Assembly (NCBI GenBank): GCA_022836915.1
Contig: CP094668.1
Location: 5,022,001-5,086,000 of the forward strand
Length of the DNA stretch: 64,000 nt
DNA from: Paenibacillus sp. OVF10
GTDB lineage: Bacteria > Bacillota > Bacilli > Paenibacillales > Paenibacillaceae
Reading direction: 5' to 3'
In this document: piece after piece, positions 53,254-63,563 of the stretch
Layout: each line of letters starts with the position of its first letter
Numbering within the stretch: the first letter of the stretch is position 1
Notes under the pieces: generated by a model
Told to the model about the DNA's origin: nothing
Databases searched by the model: none
What the model saw: the letters and a program-made list of their open reading frames with translations, nothing else
Program-made: the position numbers and the translations under genes

Positions 53254-55229
53254 CTATTCTTCGTACTCTGTAAAGTCGACGTTCTCTACAATCCAGCGTT
53301 TCCGCGGATCAACCTTATCACCCATGAGCGTAGATACACGACGTTCTGCTTTTGCTGCATCAACAATCTGTACCTTCAGCATCGCACGAGTTTCCGGATT
53401 CATTGTTGTCTCCCACAGTTGATCCGGATTCATCTCACCAAGACCTTTATAACGTTGAAGCTCAACATTATTACCGAATTCCTTCATATAATTCGCCAGT
53501 TCTTCATCCGTCCATGCATATCGAACAGTCGCGAGCTTACCAGACTTACGAGTAAGTTTGTACAATGGCGGCTGAGCAATATATACTTTGCCTGCATCAA
53601 TTAAAGGCTTCATATAACGATAAAAGAAGGTCAACAGCAGCACCTGAATATGTGCGCCATCCGTATCCGCATCGGTCATAATGATAATTTTGGAATAATT
53701 GCTGTCTTCAACTGCAAATTCGGTTCCTATGCCCGCCCCGATCGCCGCTGTAATGGCACGGTATTCTTCATTTTTGAGAATGTCGGCCAGCTTCGATTTT
53801 TCCGGATTGAGCGGTTTTCCCTTGAGCGGCAGAATAGCCTGGATCTTCGAGTCACGGCCCTGTTTGGCAGAACCACCTGCGGAATCACCTTCAACAATAA
53901 ACAACTCATTTCGGGTAAAATCCTTTGATTGCGCCGGCGTCAGCTTGCCGTTCAGGTTGGAACTTTCACTGCGTTTCTTGCCTGTACGCATATCATCACG
54001 TGCTTTGCGAGCTGCTTCTCTGGCTCTGGAGGCTTGAACCGCTTTGCGAATTAACGTTTGAGCTACCTGCGGGTTTTCTTCCAGAAACCTTTGAATATTC
54101 TCGGACACGACCGAATCCACTGCACTTCGAGCGGAAGCGCTGCCGAGCTGATCCTTTGTCTGACCCACGAACTCAACATCTGACATTTTGACACTGATGA
54201 CGGCCATCATACCTTCACGCAGGTCATTACCTTCGAGGTTTTTGTCTTTTTCCTTAATCATGCTGGTACGCCGTGCGTAATCATTCATTACACGGGTATA
54301 CGCAGCCCTGAATCCGGTCTCATGAGTACCGCCACCCCGAGTAGGGATCGAGTTCACGAACGAAGCCAGTGTTTCTGTATAACCCGCGTTATACTGGATT
54401 GCCACTTCGACTTCAATGTCATCCTTCTCCGCATAGAAGTGAATAACATCATGCAACACATCTTTATTTTCGTTCAGAAAAGCAACAAACTGGCTTGCTC
54501 CGCCTTCATACATGTATTCATCCTGATTGCCCGAACGTTCGTCCTTAAGCACAATTCTCAGACCTGAATTCAGAAAAGCAATCTCCTGGAGGCGTTCTGC
54601 CAATGTATCATAATTAAATTGAATGCCGTTCTGGAACACCCGAATATCCGGTTTAAATGTAACTTTTGTACCTGTCCGATTGGTATTGCCCAACACTTCG
54701 AGACCGGAGACCGGTTCACCGACATGTTCAATCCCTTTTTGTCCTTCCAATACTCGAATCGCTGACGATGAATCTTGCCATCACGGAAAATCTCGACTTC
54801 AAGCCACTCGGACAATGCGTTTGTAACTGACGCACCTACACCGTGCAAACCGCCTGATTTTTGTATCCTGATCCACCGAACTTTCCGCCTGCGTGCAAAA
54901 TCGTAAACACGACCTGGGAGTAGGAATCCCTGTTTTATGTATACCTGTCGGAATTCCCCTTCCGTTATCCTGAACCGTAATAGAACCGTCCTTATGCAGC
55001 GTGATATCGATTTTGGAGCAGAATTTGGCGAGATGTTCGTCGACAGCGTTGTCGACAATTTCCCATACCAAATGATGTAGACCCGAAGTGCTGGTGCTGC
55101 CGATGTACATCCCCGGCCGTTTCCGTACCGCTACCAACCCTTCAAGTACTTGAATGTCGTCCGCGTCGTAGCCTGAAGACCCTGTCCTCCGCCTGTCGAA
55201 CCTGCCGACATATCGATTTGCTCGACCAT
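53254..55229 (-). CDS. parE: DNA topoisomerase IV subunit B, four frame breaks
   Basis: About 659 residues once four one-base losses are repaired (near 55180, 54915, 54858 and 54745). Start ATG 55229 reads MVEQIDMSAGST, preceded by AAGGGGAG. GHKL ATPase: VWEIVDNAVDEH, VQDNGRGIPTGIH, SGGLHGVGASVTNAL; transducer domain; TOPRIM with EGDSAGGSAKQGRD and MTDADTDGAH; C-terminal LQRYKGLGEMNPDQLWETTM. An essential gene, so these breaks are sequence errors, not decay. Operon parE-parC. Confidence 0.93.
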
Positions 55230-55303
55230 TCATGCTCCCCTTCTTAACTTGCAACTAAAAAATGCCTAAAATGCAAACAGATGTTTTCTTATCCTTGTCC
55301 ATT

Positions 55304-56302
55304 TTAATTCAAGATATCCCGTTTCGTAAAGACAAGGAATGACACAATGAGTGAAGCAATGCCCCAAACACTAAGCACAATAAGGGAAAAACCTAAATTC
55401 ATACCCTCGATTGGCGGTAATCCGCCTGACAAATAATCAGGAAGTTCGAGGTTAACCATGAACAGATATTTCGCTGTCTGCCAGGATGCAGCCATACTGG
55501 TCAAGATTGTTCCAGCAATCAGAGCGGCCATCATGATAACGATACTTGCAGCTGTACTTCGCACAAGTACGGATACCATAAATGCAAGCATAGCCACAAT
55601 TACACTCACAAACCAGATCAGTCCTGCCTGCATAAGCATATACAGCCACTGGTCTACAGCATGCACTGCCGACATATCAACATCTGTTCCCACAACTTTG
55701 AATCCTGTGAAGATTGGCATGTTGAAGCCTTTGTAACCAAAGACCGCACCCGATATGACATAACATATAATGTAGGCTGATACCACTATGATTGAAACAA
55801 ACATAATCAGCGTAATTAATTTACTCAGAAGCACTTTCCAGCGTCTAACCGGACGCGTTAAAAGCATTTTAATCGTACCTGTCGTACGTTCACCTGAAAC
55901 AAGATCTGAAGCAATAGCCATGATTAACAGTGGAATAAACAATCCAACTGCGTTGTTCATGAACTCCCGTGTAAAGGTAACACCACCCGGTTCTTTGGGA
56001 TTGATGTCATTTTCGAGATAATACTGCATCTGTTGGATATATACTGTTCTATATTTTTTGTACTCTTCAGGTACCCGATCGCTACCGAGCGAATTTTGAT
56101 TGTCTGTGATGGCCTGTTGAAGTTCAAGACGCCAATCGCCGCCAAACTTGTCGCGATTATTCTCCGCAGATTTCATCTGGGCATACGTAAACATCGGTAC
56201 GAGGACCGCAAGTACAATAAATATAATATAAAGCCGTTTTTTCTTCACCATCTTAATCGTTTCATTACGGATCAGAGGCATGATATTACTCAATGGATTC
56301 AC
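55304..56302 (-). CDS. ABC-2 type transporter permease
   Basis: 332 residues, six membrane helices. The first is near residue 25, followed by an extracellular loop of about 90 residues; then LFIPLLIMAIASDLVSGERTTGTIKMLLTRPVRRWKVLLSK in pieces, the ABC-2 hallmark (SGERTTGTIKMLLTRPV). It overlaps the ATPase gene by 17 bases. Substrate unknown; such NatAB/bacitracin-export-type pairs often confer resistance or ion export. Confidence 0.87.
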   Translation of the reverse strand: MNPLSNIMPLIRNETIKMVKKKRLYIIFIVLAVLVPMFTYAQMKSAENNRDKFGGDWRLELQQAITDNQNSLGSDRVPEEYKKYRTVYIQQMQYYLENDINPKEPGGVTFTREFMNNAVGLFIPLLIMAIASDLVSGERTTGTIKMLLTRPVRRWKVLLSKLITLIMFVSIIVVSAYIICYVISGAVFGYKGFNMPIFTGFKVVGTDVDMSAVHAVDQWLYMLMQAGLIWFVSVIVAMLAFMVSVLVRSTAASIVIMMAALIAGTILTSMAASWQTAKYLFMVNLELPDYLSGGLPPIEGMNLGFSLIVLSVWGIASLIVSFLVFTKRDILN

Positions 56303-57251
56303 CTTCTGTCATTTTTAAGAATAGTTGTTCGAGCGTAGGCTGAATCCGCTGTACCCCTTCAACCTGAATACCTGCTTGAACCATCTGCTGCACCAGATCA
56401 GGAATTCGATCTTCATGCATCTCGGCAACCACGGCGTTGGGACCAAGGCCCGCAACAATGGTATCATCCATCACATCCGCAGGTCGACCTACCAGAGCAA
56501 TGCCTGCATCCTGCAACATTTTTTTGCCTTGCTCCAGTGGTGAAACATGCCATATAGCCAACTTCGAATGATCTTCAATCAGTTCGCTTACACCTCCAAC
56601 AGCAAGCACACGTCCAGCACTGATAATGGCTACTCTGTCACAGAGAAGCTGGATCTCACTTAACAAGTGACTGCTGACAAATACAGCCATACCTTCGCTG
56701 GCAAGTTGCTTAATAAAGACACGAAGTTCCTTAATGCCTTTTGGATCAAGACCATTTGTCGGTTCATCCAGAATAAGTAGACGCGGTCGCCCAAGCAGCG
56801 CTTGTGCAATACCGAGCCGTTGACGCATACCCAATGAGTACGTTCTGACTTTATCGTGAATCCGCTGATCCAGACGCACAATATCTACAACTTCCTGAAT
56901 TCGTTCATTGTCCACACCTGGTTGCATGCGAGCGAAATGCTCCAGGTTCTCCCATCCTGTCAGATATGTATATACCTCCGGATTTTCAACAATGGAGCCT
57001 ACATACTTCAAAGCACGCTCAGGGTCCCGATTCACATCATAACCACAGACTTTAATTTTCCCTTCTGTCGGTTTGATCAGATCCACCAGCATCCGTATCG
57101 TTGTTGTTTTGCCGGCACCGTTGGGACCGAGAAATCCAAAGATTTCACCAGGTTTTACGTCAAATGTAACGTCCTTAATGATCCACTTGCGTCCGATCCG
57201 CTTCTTCAGATGCTGTACAGACAAAACGGAATCATACTGCTGCTCTGCCAT
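56286..57251 (-). CDS. ABC transporter ATP-binding protein
   Basis: 321 residues, with the ATG directly after the GDSL stop. Walker A GPNGAGKTT (near residue 42), Q-loop SIVENPEVY, signature YSLGMRQRLGIA (near 142), Walker B LLILDEPTNGLDP (near 165), and a C-terminal extension of about 95 residues. Typical of drug/lantibiotic-export ABC-2 partners (BcrA/NatA-like). Partner of the permease at 55304. Confidence 0.9.
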   Translation of the reverse strand: MAEQQYDSVLSVQHLKKRIGRKWIIKDVTFDVKPGEIFGFLGPNGAGKTTTIRMLVDLIKPTEGKIKVCGYDVNRDPERALKYVGSIVENPEVYTYLTGWENLEHFARMQPGVDNERIQEVVDIVRLDQRIHDKVRTYSLGMRQRLGIAQALLGRPRLLILDEPTNGLDPKGIKELRVFIKQLASEGMAVFVSSHLLSEIQLLCDRVAIISAGRVLAVGGVSELIEDHSKLAIWHVSPLEQGKKMLQDAGIALVGRPADVMDDTIVAGLGPNAVVAEMHEDRIPDLVQQMVQAGIQVEGVQRIQPTLEQLFLKMTEGESIE

Positions 57252-58119
57252 TTAATTTCCGCTCCCTTCTGCCGGTGTATCTGCCTGGAATTCCTGTGCA
57301 ATCCGAACTGCAATTTGCTCATAACCTTGTCCGTTGGGATGGAAATGATCTGAAGAGATACTCCCAGATGATTTTCAAATAAATCGAATGTAGGGACCAG
57401 TGTCATCTTGTCCTCATTGTTCAAAATAGCCAGTGCGGCATCGTTCCATGCAGCAACTACTGCATTACCCGGCTTCTCTAGTTCCTTCACATCGCCAAAT
57501 GGATTGTACAGCCCTATGTACGCAATCTGTGCATCGGGATTAATTTCTTTGACTTTTTTCAATATCTCTTGAAGGCGCTTCGACGTTTCAGGCAAAGCCG
57601 CTGCCAGCTGCTCTGCTGTTGGCGGATCTTCCCCCTGTAGAACTTGTCCTCCCTGGAACAAATCATTTGCGCCGATCGAGAGCAAAATAAAATTGGACTG
57701 TTGTAAGACATAACGCACGCCTTGCTCATCGAGTTTTTCCAGTAAAGCATCTGTTCTCAAACCGTTTACACCCAGATTATTAAGAACCTGAACGTCATAT
57801 CCTTTATCTTTAAGCAGGTTCCCTGCACGTCTCACAAAACCGAGTCCTTCATCATCCCCCGTACCTCTTGCCAGGGAATCGCCGATGACAGCCATCCGAA
57901 TCTTGCCATCTTTCACTACAGCCGGTTCTCCTTCTTTATCCTTAGATGGAGCAGTTGCCTCTTGGCCTGTAGTTAACGCTGAATCTCCCTCGGGGAAAAT
58001 CACGTCTTTTATGGCGTATCCAAATCCAAATAACAACAACAAGGTTGCCAAGATTGATACTGTACTGACGGTTCTCCAGATCCATGGTGCTGAATCCAGG
58101 CTTTTTTCTTTTTCATCAT
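57252..58119 (-). CDS. GDSL/SGNH-family lipase-esterase, frame broken twice
   Basis: About 289 residues after restoring one A at 58102-58107 (complement) and one G near 57363. ATG 58119 starts MMKKKK, followed by a hydrophobic anchor (ILATLLLLFGFGYAI). SGNH blocks: VIGDSLARGTG (block I, catalytic Ser, near residue 75), NLGVNGLRT, LSIGANDLFQ (block III) and, in the repaired end, SDHFHPNGQGYEQIA (block V, catalytic Asp and His). The unrepaired frame destroys block V. Extracytoplasmic esterase. The TAA is followed at once by the ABC ATPase ATG. Confidence 0.88.
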
Positions 58120-58180
58120 CACATCTCCGCTCATGTACACCAATCCGGGTGCTTAATAATTTATAATGACTTTACATTAA

Positions 58181-58224
58181 GGCGTGTCTGAAAATCCGCT
58201 TCCTTCGGAGTTTTCAGACACGCC
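58181..58224. terminator. Hairpin upstream of the GDSL operon
   Basis: GGCGTGTCTGAAAA and TTTTCAGACACGCC form a perfect 14-base stem, extended by TCCG/CGGA. It lies in the gap 58120-58410 between the GDSL start and the CAP-protein stop. It lies downstream of the CAP gene on minus but beyond the hairpin at 58326, so it may be a second terminator or a dispersed repeat. Confidence 0.6.
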
Positions 58225-58325
58225 CTGATGATGCTATTCCTAAATAACATAAATGTTCTGTCGTTAATTTGCAAATTTTGGCGCTATATTCGCAGAATTC
58301 ATTTTCCTTATGTCATTTTACGGAA

Positions 58326-58375
58326 AAAAGGTTATACCATACACAGATTTGAACTGTGTGCTGGCATAACCTTTT
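58326..58375 (-). terminator. Terminator after the CAP-domain gene
   Basis: AAAAGGTTAT...ACACAG pairs with CTGTGT...ATAACCTTTT in a stem of about 20 pairs with two mismatches, 36 bases after the stop. Confidence 0.8.
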
Positions 58376-58410
58376 GGAAAGAAATTCATACTTTCTTCAT
58401 TATAAATCGA

Positions 58411-59223
58411 TTATTTACCGATAAACTCTTGTGCCCAGTATCCGTTGTAGAAACCTACACCGATATGCGTAAAGTTTTTGCTCAGAATATTGGCACGGTG
58501 ACCTTCACTATTCATCCAAGCTGTAACCACTTCCTGTGGTGTTTTTTGTCCTTGGGCAATGTTCTCACCTGCATAGCTGTAAGTTACTCCGAATTGTTTC
58601 ATCATATCAAACGGAGAACCATACGTAGGTGACTGGTGATCAAAATAGTTGTTGTTGCTCATATCTTTTACTTTAGCAACAGCCACTTTGTCCAGAAGTG
58701 CATCTGAAGACAGAGCGTTCAGACCTGCTTTAGCACGCTCAGCGTTCACAAGTTTTACAACTTGAGTAGCAAAGTCGGATTGTGTGCTTTCGCTACCATT
58801 ATTACTTGTATTGTTACCTGTGTTACCTGTGTTTGAAGGATCTTTAGCCGGTGTAGTTTCCGGTTTTTCTTCTTGAGCTGGTTGTGTTGGTTTAGTCGGT
58901 TGCTCAGGCTTAGTTGTAGGCTCAGCAGGTTTTGTTGTTGGTTGAGTTGGTTTTGTTGTCGGCTCAGCAGGTTTCGTTGTTTGATCAGGCTGCGTAGCAG
59001 GTTTCTCTACAATTTGCCCCTCGGATACGGTGTATCCATTTTGTTTGAGCCATTTCTCAATATAAGCTTTCAAGCTGTCTGTACTTGTAATTTTGTACGT
59101 TGTGATAGTCTTATATGTTGAATCTGCAGCAGACGCGGAAGCAGGAAGCATTACCCCTACGGCCAGTACGGCTGTCAGACTACTCGTTACGACAGTTTTC
59201 ATCCATTTCTTTTTCAAATTCAT
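58411..59223 (-). CDS. Secreted CAP/SCP-domain protein (YkwD-like)
   Basis: 270 residues, ATG 59223 with AAGGAGATG upstream. Signal peptide to about residue 32 (cleavage-like ASASAADS). A short N-terminal domain (KTITTYKITSTDSLKAYIEK) and a Thr/Lys/Pro/Glu linker with TTKPAEP-type repeats (about 75-130) follow. The CAP domain is at the C-terminus: VKLVNAERAKAGLNALSSDA, FDHQSPTYGSPFDMM, YAGENIAQGQ, SEGHRANIL and HIGVGFYNGYWAQEF. The His and Glu of the CAP cleft are present. Secreted, role in Bacillales unknown, often linked to the spore or cell wall. Confidence 0.9.
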   Translation of the reverse strand: MNLKKKWMKTVVTSSLTAVLAVGVMLPASASAADSTYKTITTYKITSTDSLKAYIEKWLKQNGYTVSEGQIVEKPATQPDQTTKPAEPTTKPTQPTTKPAEPTTKPEQPTKPTQPAQEEKPETTPAKDPSNTGNTGNNTSNNGSESTQSDFATQVVKLVNAERAKAGLNALSSDALLDKVAVAKVKDMSNNNYFDHQSPTYGSPFDMMKQFGVTYSYAGENIAQGQKTPQEVVTAWMNSEGHRANILSKNFTHIGVGFYNGYWAQEFIGK

Positions 59224-59352
59224 TCATCTCCTTAAGATTAGTTATTACAACTTTGTAATTAATACTCTAGCAGTATATCAATTCAACAGGAGATTGTGAA
59301 CCTATAAAATATGGAAAAGTAACTTTTTTGTCATTTTTTAGCCATAAAAAAA

Positions 59353-59384
59353 GACATTCGAACTAAAAATGCTAGTCGAATGTC
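59353..59384. terminator. Hairpin between CAP and GNAT genes
   Basis: GACATTCGA-CTA and TAG-CGAATGTC pair with a short loop, preceded by A7. The gap 59224-59475 otherwise holds only the CAP promoter region. It probably terminates the purT-GNAT transcript on minus. Confidence 0.7.
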
Positions 59385-59475
59385 GCTTCACCATCTATTT
59401 ATCATTCACCACACCAGAATGTGCAGATCAGGATATCATGAGAATTTCCATGCAATAGAAGAAACTTTATTTATA

Positions 59476-59934
59476 CTATAGAAGAACTTTACTGAACCGA
59501 TAGCCTCTCTTCTGAAAACCAATGTGCTCATAAAAAGAGTACGTTGTTGAAGTCACTTCACGGTTAGCACCCGTGACAAACAGTTGTTTACCACCTTGCT
59601 GTCTGCCCCAATCTTCGGCACGAGCCATCAGACGACGGCCAATCCCACCACCACGATGTTCTTGACCTACAATCAGGGAAGTAATTTGTGCGGCAGGTTC
59701 TGGATAGGCATGACTTTGCACACATTGCAAGCCAATCACACCAATAATTTGTTCATCCACTTCGGCAACAAGCATGCATGCGTTTGGATTGGTTTCCAAA
59801 CATTCAATGCGTTCTTTCATGACATTGGTTGTTGTCGGATAGCTGACCTCTCGCATCAGTCCCGTTACCGCTTCAGCATCTCGCAGCTCACACTCTCGGA
59901 TCATCAGTACAGGGGCCTCAACATTATTGGACAT
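59476..59934 (-). CDS. GNAT-family N-acetyltransferase
   Basis: 152 residues. The ATG at 59934 lies inside the end of purT (11-base overlap) with GGAGGT upstream. Acetyl-CoA-binding motif A is TSLIVGQEHRGGGIGRRLMA (about residues 85-104: R-G-G-G-I-G). The C-terminal beta segment is TTYSFYEHIGFQKRGYRFSK. Transfers an acetyl group to an unknown amine; cotranscribed with purT. Confidence 0.9.
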   Translation of the reverse strand: MSNNVEAPVLMIRECELRDAEAVTGLMREVSYPTTTNVMKERIECLETNPNACMLVAEVDEQIIGVIGLQCVQSHAYPEPAAQITSLIVGQEHRGGGIGRRLMARAEDWGRQQGGKQLFVTGANREVTSTTYSFYEHIGFQKRGYRFSKVLL

Positions 59935-61109
59935 GATTTACCTCCACTTTCAGCATATTAGCGGCTTGCACCGCTGTTTTACGAGCTTCTTCCACATCTT
60001 GGCCAGCACTTAAGGCTACAGCCATTCGGCGTCCTACTTTGGTCTCAGGTTTGCCAAATACACGAATCTGAGTACGAGGAATAGCCAGTGCTTCTTCTAT
60101 CCCGCCTACAGTAAAGTCAGATGTTTCATCATTAGCCTTCAGCGTTGCTGAAGCTCCCGGTGTCAACAGATGTACACCTGTGACCGGAAAACCAAGAATT
60201 GCACGTACATGCAGCGCAAACTCGGAACTGTCTTGCGTCACCATTGTAACCATTCCTGTGTCATGTGGACGAGGCGATACCTCGCTGAACACAACACCAT
60301 CCGGAGTCAGGAACAATTCCACTCCAAACAGTCCATAACCGCCAAGTTCATCCGTGACGGATTTGGCAATATGACAAGCCTGCTCCCATTGTTCAGGAGT
60401 CATTGCATGAGGTTGCCAGGATTCGACATAATCCCCATCCTTCTGAATGTGACCGATCGGAGGACAGAATACGGTGCCAGATACAGACCTAACGGTAAGT
60501 AATGTAATCTCACTGTCAAATTGCACAAAGCTCTCCACGATAACACGAACAGATTTGCCACGTGCTCCCGAAAGAGCAATGTTCCAGCAATCCTCCACGT
60601 CGCCCGGTGTACGGCATACACTCTGCCCTTTGCCGGAAGAACTCATCAATGGTTTAATGACACAAGGTGTGCCAAGCTCACGTACGGCTTCCTGAAGTTG
60701 TTCCAGGTTGTCCGCAAAAGGTAGTCAGCTGTCGGAAGTTTCAATTGTTCGGCTGCAAGCCGACGGATGCCTTCGCGATCCATCGTTAAACGTGCAGCTC
60801 GGGCAGTAGGTACTACACAAAATCCCTCTTCCTCAAGCTCCAGTAAAGCTTCTGTTGCAATAGCTTCAATCTCAGGTACGATGTAATGAGGTTTTTCTTT
60901 ACGGATCAATTGTTTCAAAGCTTCGGCATCCAGCATGTCGATGCAGTAAGACCGGTGCGCGACCTGCATTGCAGGTGCGTTCTCATAACGATCAACAGCG
61001 ATCGTCTCTACTCCCAGTCGTTGGGCCTCAATAACGACCTCTTTTCCCAATTCTCCACTGCCTAGTAGCAGCATTTTTTGGCTTGAGCCGTAAAAGGAGC
61101 ACCCCACAT
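59924..61109 (-). CDS. purT: Phosphoribosylglycinamide formyltransferase 2, two frame breaks
   Basis: About 395 residues once one base is restored at T6 61074-61079 and at A4 60716-60719 (complement). ATG 61109 reads MWGAPFTAQAKKMLLLGSG. ATP-grasp enzyme: LLGSGELGKEVVIEAQRLGV, YIVPEIEAIATEALLELE, MSSSGKGQSV (ATP lid), GVELFLTPDGVVFSEVSPRP and HDTGMVTM. It converts GAR to formyl-GAR using formate and ATP in purine synthesis. The gene precedes and overlaps the GNAT gene. Confidence 0.93.
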
Positions 61110-61350
61110 GTTCTTTCCAATCCTCCCAAAGAGAAATCTTCTATATCTGTCTCTCTATTTTCGGGGTTTTGGTTAAAGATTGCAAGAGTACTCCCTATTT
61201 TTCTTGTGAATTTTACAAGATTTTTTGTGTTTTTTCGATCAAATTTTACAATTACCGCTTACAGATTCGATACTCCTTCCATTCCTCCCAAAATTAAGGA
61301 AATGTTAAAAGATCAGACTTTAATACTCCAACGAATCGAAATACGCAAAC

Positions 61351-61371
61351 AAATCCCAAGTTTAAAGACTT
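61351..61371 (-). terminator. Terminator at the end of the reductase gene
   Basis: CCAAGT-CTTTAA-ACTTGG on minus, overlapping the repaired stop codon, followed by GATTTGTTTG. The gap 61110-61350 beyond it has no gene that I can see. Confidence 0.6.
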
Positions 61372-62383
61372 GGAATTTGTCGATTTTTTCTCTGAAGATT
61401 TCATTATGGGAAGAAACATAAGCCATCTGGGGTGCGTCTGGCGTCATATATTGTTTCGCACTATTAACTGCCACGATCGCATCATTGAAGGCACCTGCAA
61501 TGAGTCTAACTTTGCTCTCGTGGGTGGCACAGTCCCCTGCTGCAAAAACACCCGGAAGACTCGTCTGTGCATGGTGGCTCATTAGAACCATTCCATCGTC
61601 CATTTCTAAGCCACAACTGGCAAGATCACTTAAATTGCTTTTATATCCATGACTAATGACAACTTCATCCACTTCCAACACTACATTGTCCTGACTTTTC
61701 ATATGCGTGATCACAACCTGCTGGATTCGATTTCCATTATTATGAAGCTGCGTGATGCTGTATGGTGTTCTCACATCCGTTATATTGTTCATCTCACTGA
61801 CATTTCGTTCCATCGCGCGGAACTCATTATTCCGGTGGATTACAACTACACTGCGAGCAAGTTGAGCAAGTTCAATTGCCCAGTCTACAGCACTGTTGCC
61901 TCCACCCGAAATGAGTACACGCTTCCCAGCGAAATGTTCTGGATTTTGCACGGTGTAATGAAGGTTCTCTTGCTCATATTCAATCGGCTCCTGAAGCTCC
62001 AGCTTCTGAATCTCTGCGATACCGCGGCCTACTGCAACAATGATCGTGCGCGTATGGTGTATCTCCCCTTCAGCGGTATACATACTCCATATTCCGTTAT
62101 CCAGTCGGGAAAACCTTTCTACCTGGCAATTCAATACAACCGTTGGATTAAACGTATTTGCTTGCTGAACAAGCCATTCGATCAACTTCGAACATTTCAT
62201 AGGTGGCAGGCCACCAACATCCCAAATTGTTTTTTCCGCATAGGTATGCAGAAAACCACCAAGTTGGTCCTTCCCTTCAATGATTTTGACTTTCATATCA
62301 CGCATCCCTGCATAAAAAGCCGCATACATGCCAGCAGGGCCGCCTCCAATGATGGTTACATCATAGATATCCTCTTCATTCAT
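61362..62383 (-). CDS. Ferredoxin/flavodoxin-NADP reductase-like (thioredoxin-reductase fold), frame broken at the end
   Basis: 340 residues from ATG 62383 (AAGGTG upstream). FAD motif IIGGGPAGMYAAFYAG (residues 9-24), GGFLHTYAEKTIWDVGGLPP, NADP motif VLISGGGNSAVDWAIEL (near 155), and GVFAAGDCATHESKVRLIAGAFNDA near the end in pieces. No CxxC, so not a thioredoxin reductase: it matches the YumC-type ferredoxin-NADP reductase. As given the frame runs past the true end; restoring one A at 61384-61389 (complement) yields ...REKNRQIPSL and a stop at 61362. May reduce the flavodoxin or iron-siderophore systems nearby (inference). Confidence 0.88.
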
Positions 62384-62445
62384 TTTAAACACACCTTGTT
62401 TATTTAGTTATGAATTCGAGATACAAGTAACATTCCCAGTTTGCT

Positions 62446-63433
62446 TTATTTGTTTTTTGCTTCAAAAGCAGCAACAATATCATCAATGACATATTCATCG
62501 GCAAGTGGAGACATTCCCAGATTGAACCATTCCTTGCCACCCACCATGTAGACGTGGTCCTGCTTGACTGCTTTCAGATTTTTCCATAACGATGAAGATA
62601 ACATTTCTTCAAATTTCTTTTAATTTCCGGATTAGTCTCATCATCGAGCTGTACGATCAGATGATCAGCGTCGTATTCAGGCAGTACTTCCAAGGATACG
62701 GACATGGCCGTTTGATCTTTCGGGAAATTAGGAAGTGGATTCATTCCCAATCGTTTGTGGACAAAGTTTCCTCGGTCAAGGTTCTCCCCATGAAGTACGA
62801 TTTCTTTTTCCATCACTCTAATGTAGAGAACAGTCTGCTCACCAATCAGCTTATCCAATTTGGCAGCAGCTACCTTCTCCTTATCCACCAAATCCTGGAT
62901 CACCTTTTCTGCCTGTTCTTCTTTGTCCAAAACTTTGGCCATATCCCGCAGTTCATCGCGCCAATCATCACGCTGTGGCAAAAGTACGGTAGGTGCAATC
63001 AGAGTAAGCTGATCATAGTCCTTTTGGACCACCAGTCAGGAGCGATAATTAAATCCGGAGCTGCCTCCATGAGGGCTTCAAAGTTAGGCGTTCTTCCTAT
63101 TCCCATTTTCATCGTGTTTGCAAATGGCTCTTGCAAGTAAGAAGGAAAATCCTCATGGTAGTTCTGTACAGCAATGGGTACGATGCCAAGTGAATATAAA
63201 AATTCTGGATATACAACGGACAAACCAACTATTTTTTGTGGGTTCACCTGAATTTCAACTTCTCCCATTTCCGTGTTCACTTTTTTCACCTGACTGACTT
63301 CTGTTGTTGAAGAATTGGCGGAACCCGCTTCTTGTCCCTCGCTCGAGGATGCTTCTTTGCCTGCTGCACCACAAGCCGAAATAACGAGCATCAACATCAT
63401 TGTGCATATTACGGTTAACCATCTGAATCTCAT
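62446..63433 (-). CDS. Iron-siderophore ABC transporter substrate-binding lipoprotein, two frame breaks
   Basis: About 329 residues from ATG 63433 (AGGGG upstream). Signal peptide with lipobox V-I-S-A-C-G (Cys near residue 21). Periplasmic-binding fold of the FhuD/FepB type: NPQKIVGLSVVYPEFLYSLG, FEALMEAAPDLIIAPDWWSK, then in the next frame DYDQLTLIAPTVLLP, NPLPNFPKDQ and, after a second break near 62604, a C-terminal end. Breaks at T4 63022-63025 and near 62604 are one-base losses. Captures ferric siderophores at the cell surface. A Fur box lies 48 bases upstream. Confidence 0.9.
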
Positions 63434-63480
63434 TCTGTATGTACCCCTATAGGTCATTAATATATGACAATGTCTAATCA

Positions 63481-63498
63481 ATAATAATTATCATTATC
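63481..63498. promoter_or_regulatory. Fur box upstream of the siderophore-binding gene
   Basis: ATAATAATTATCATTATC; read on minus, GATAATGATAATTATTAT matches the classical 19-base Fur box at about 16 positions. Located between the partial regulator gene and the siderophore-binding gene. Confidence 0.75.
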
Positions 63499-63563
63499 AC
63501 TACGATATAGGAGTAGTATAATAAAATATGTTCAGGCATGATATTGACTATTCGGACTTTTTG

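Noticed and set aside
53254..55229. parE as a pseudogene
   Set aside because: All motifs are intact across four one-base losses and the gene is normally essential; sequence error is the better reading.
61110..61361. Possible PurR box or purine riboswitch upstream of purT
   Set aside because: Only a CCGAA core is present and no aptamer junction sequence could be found; too weak to annotate.
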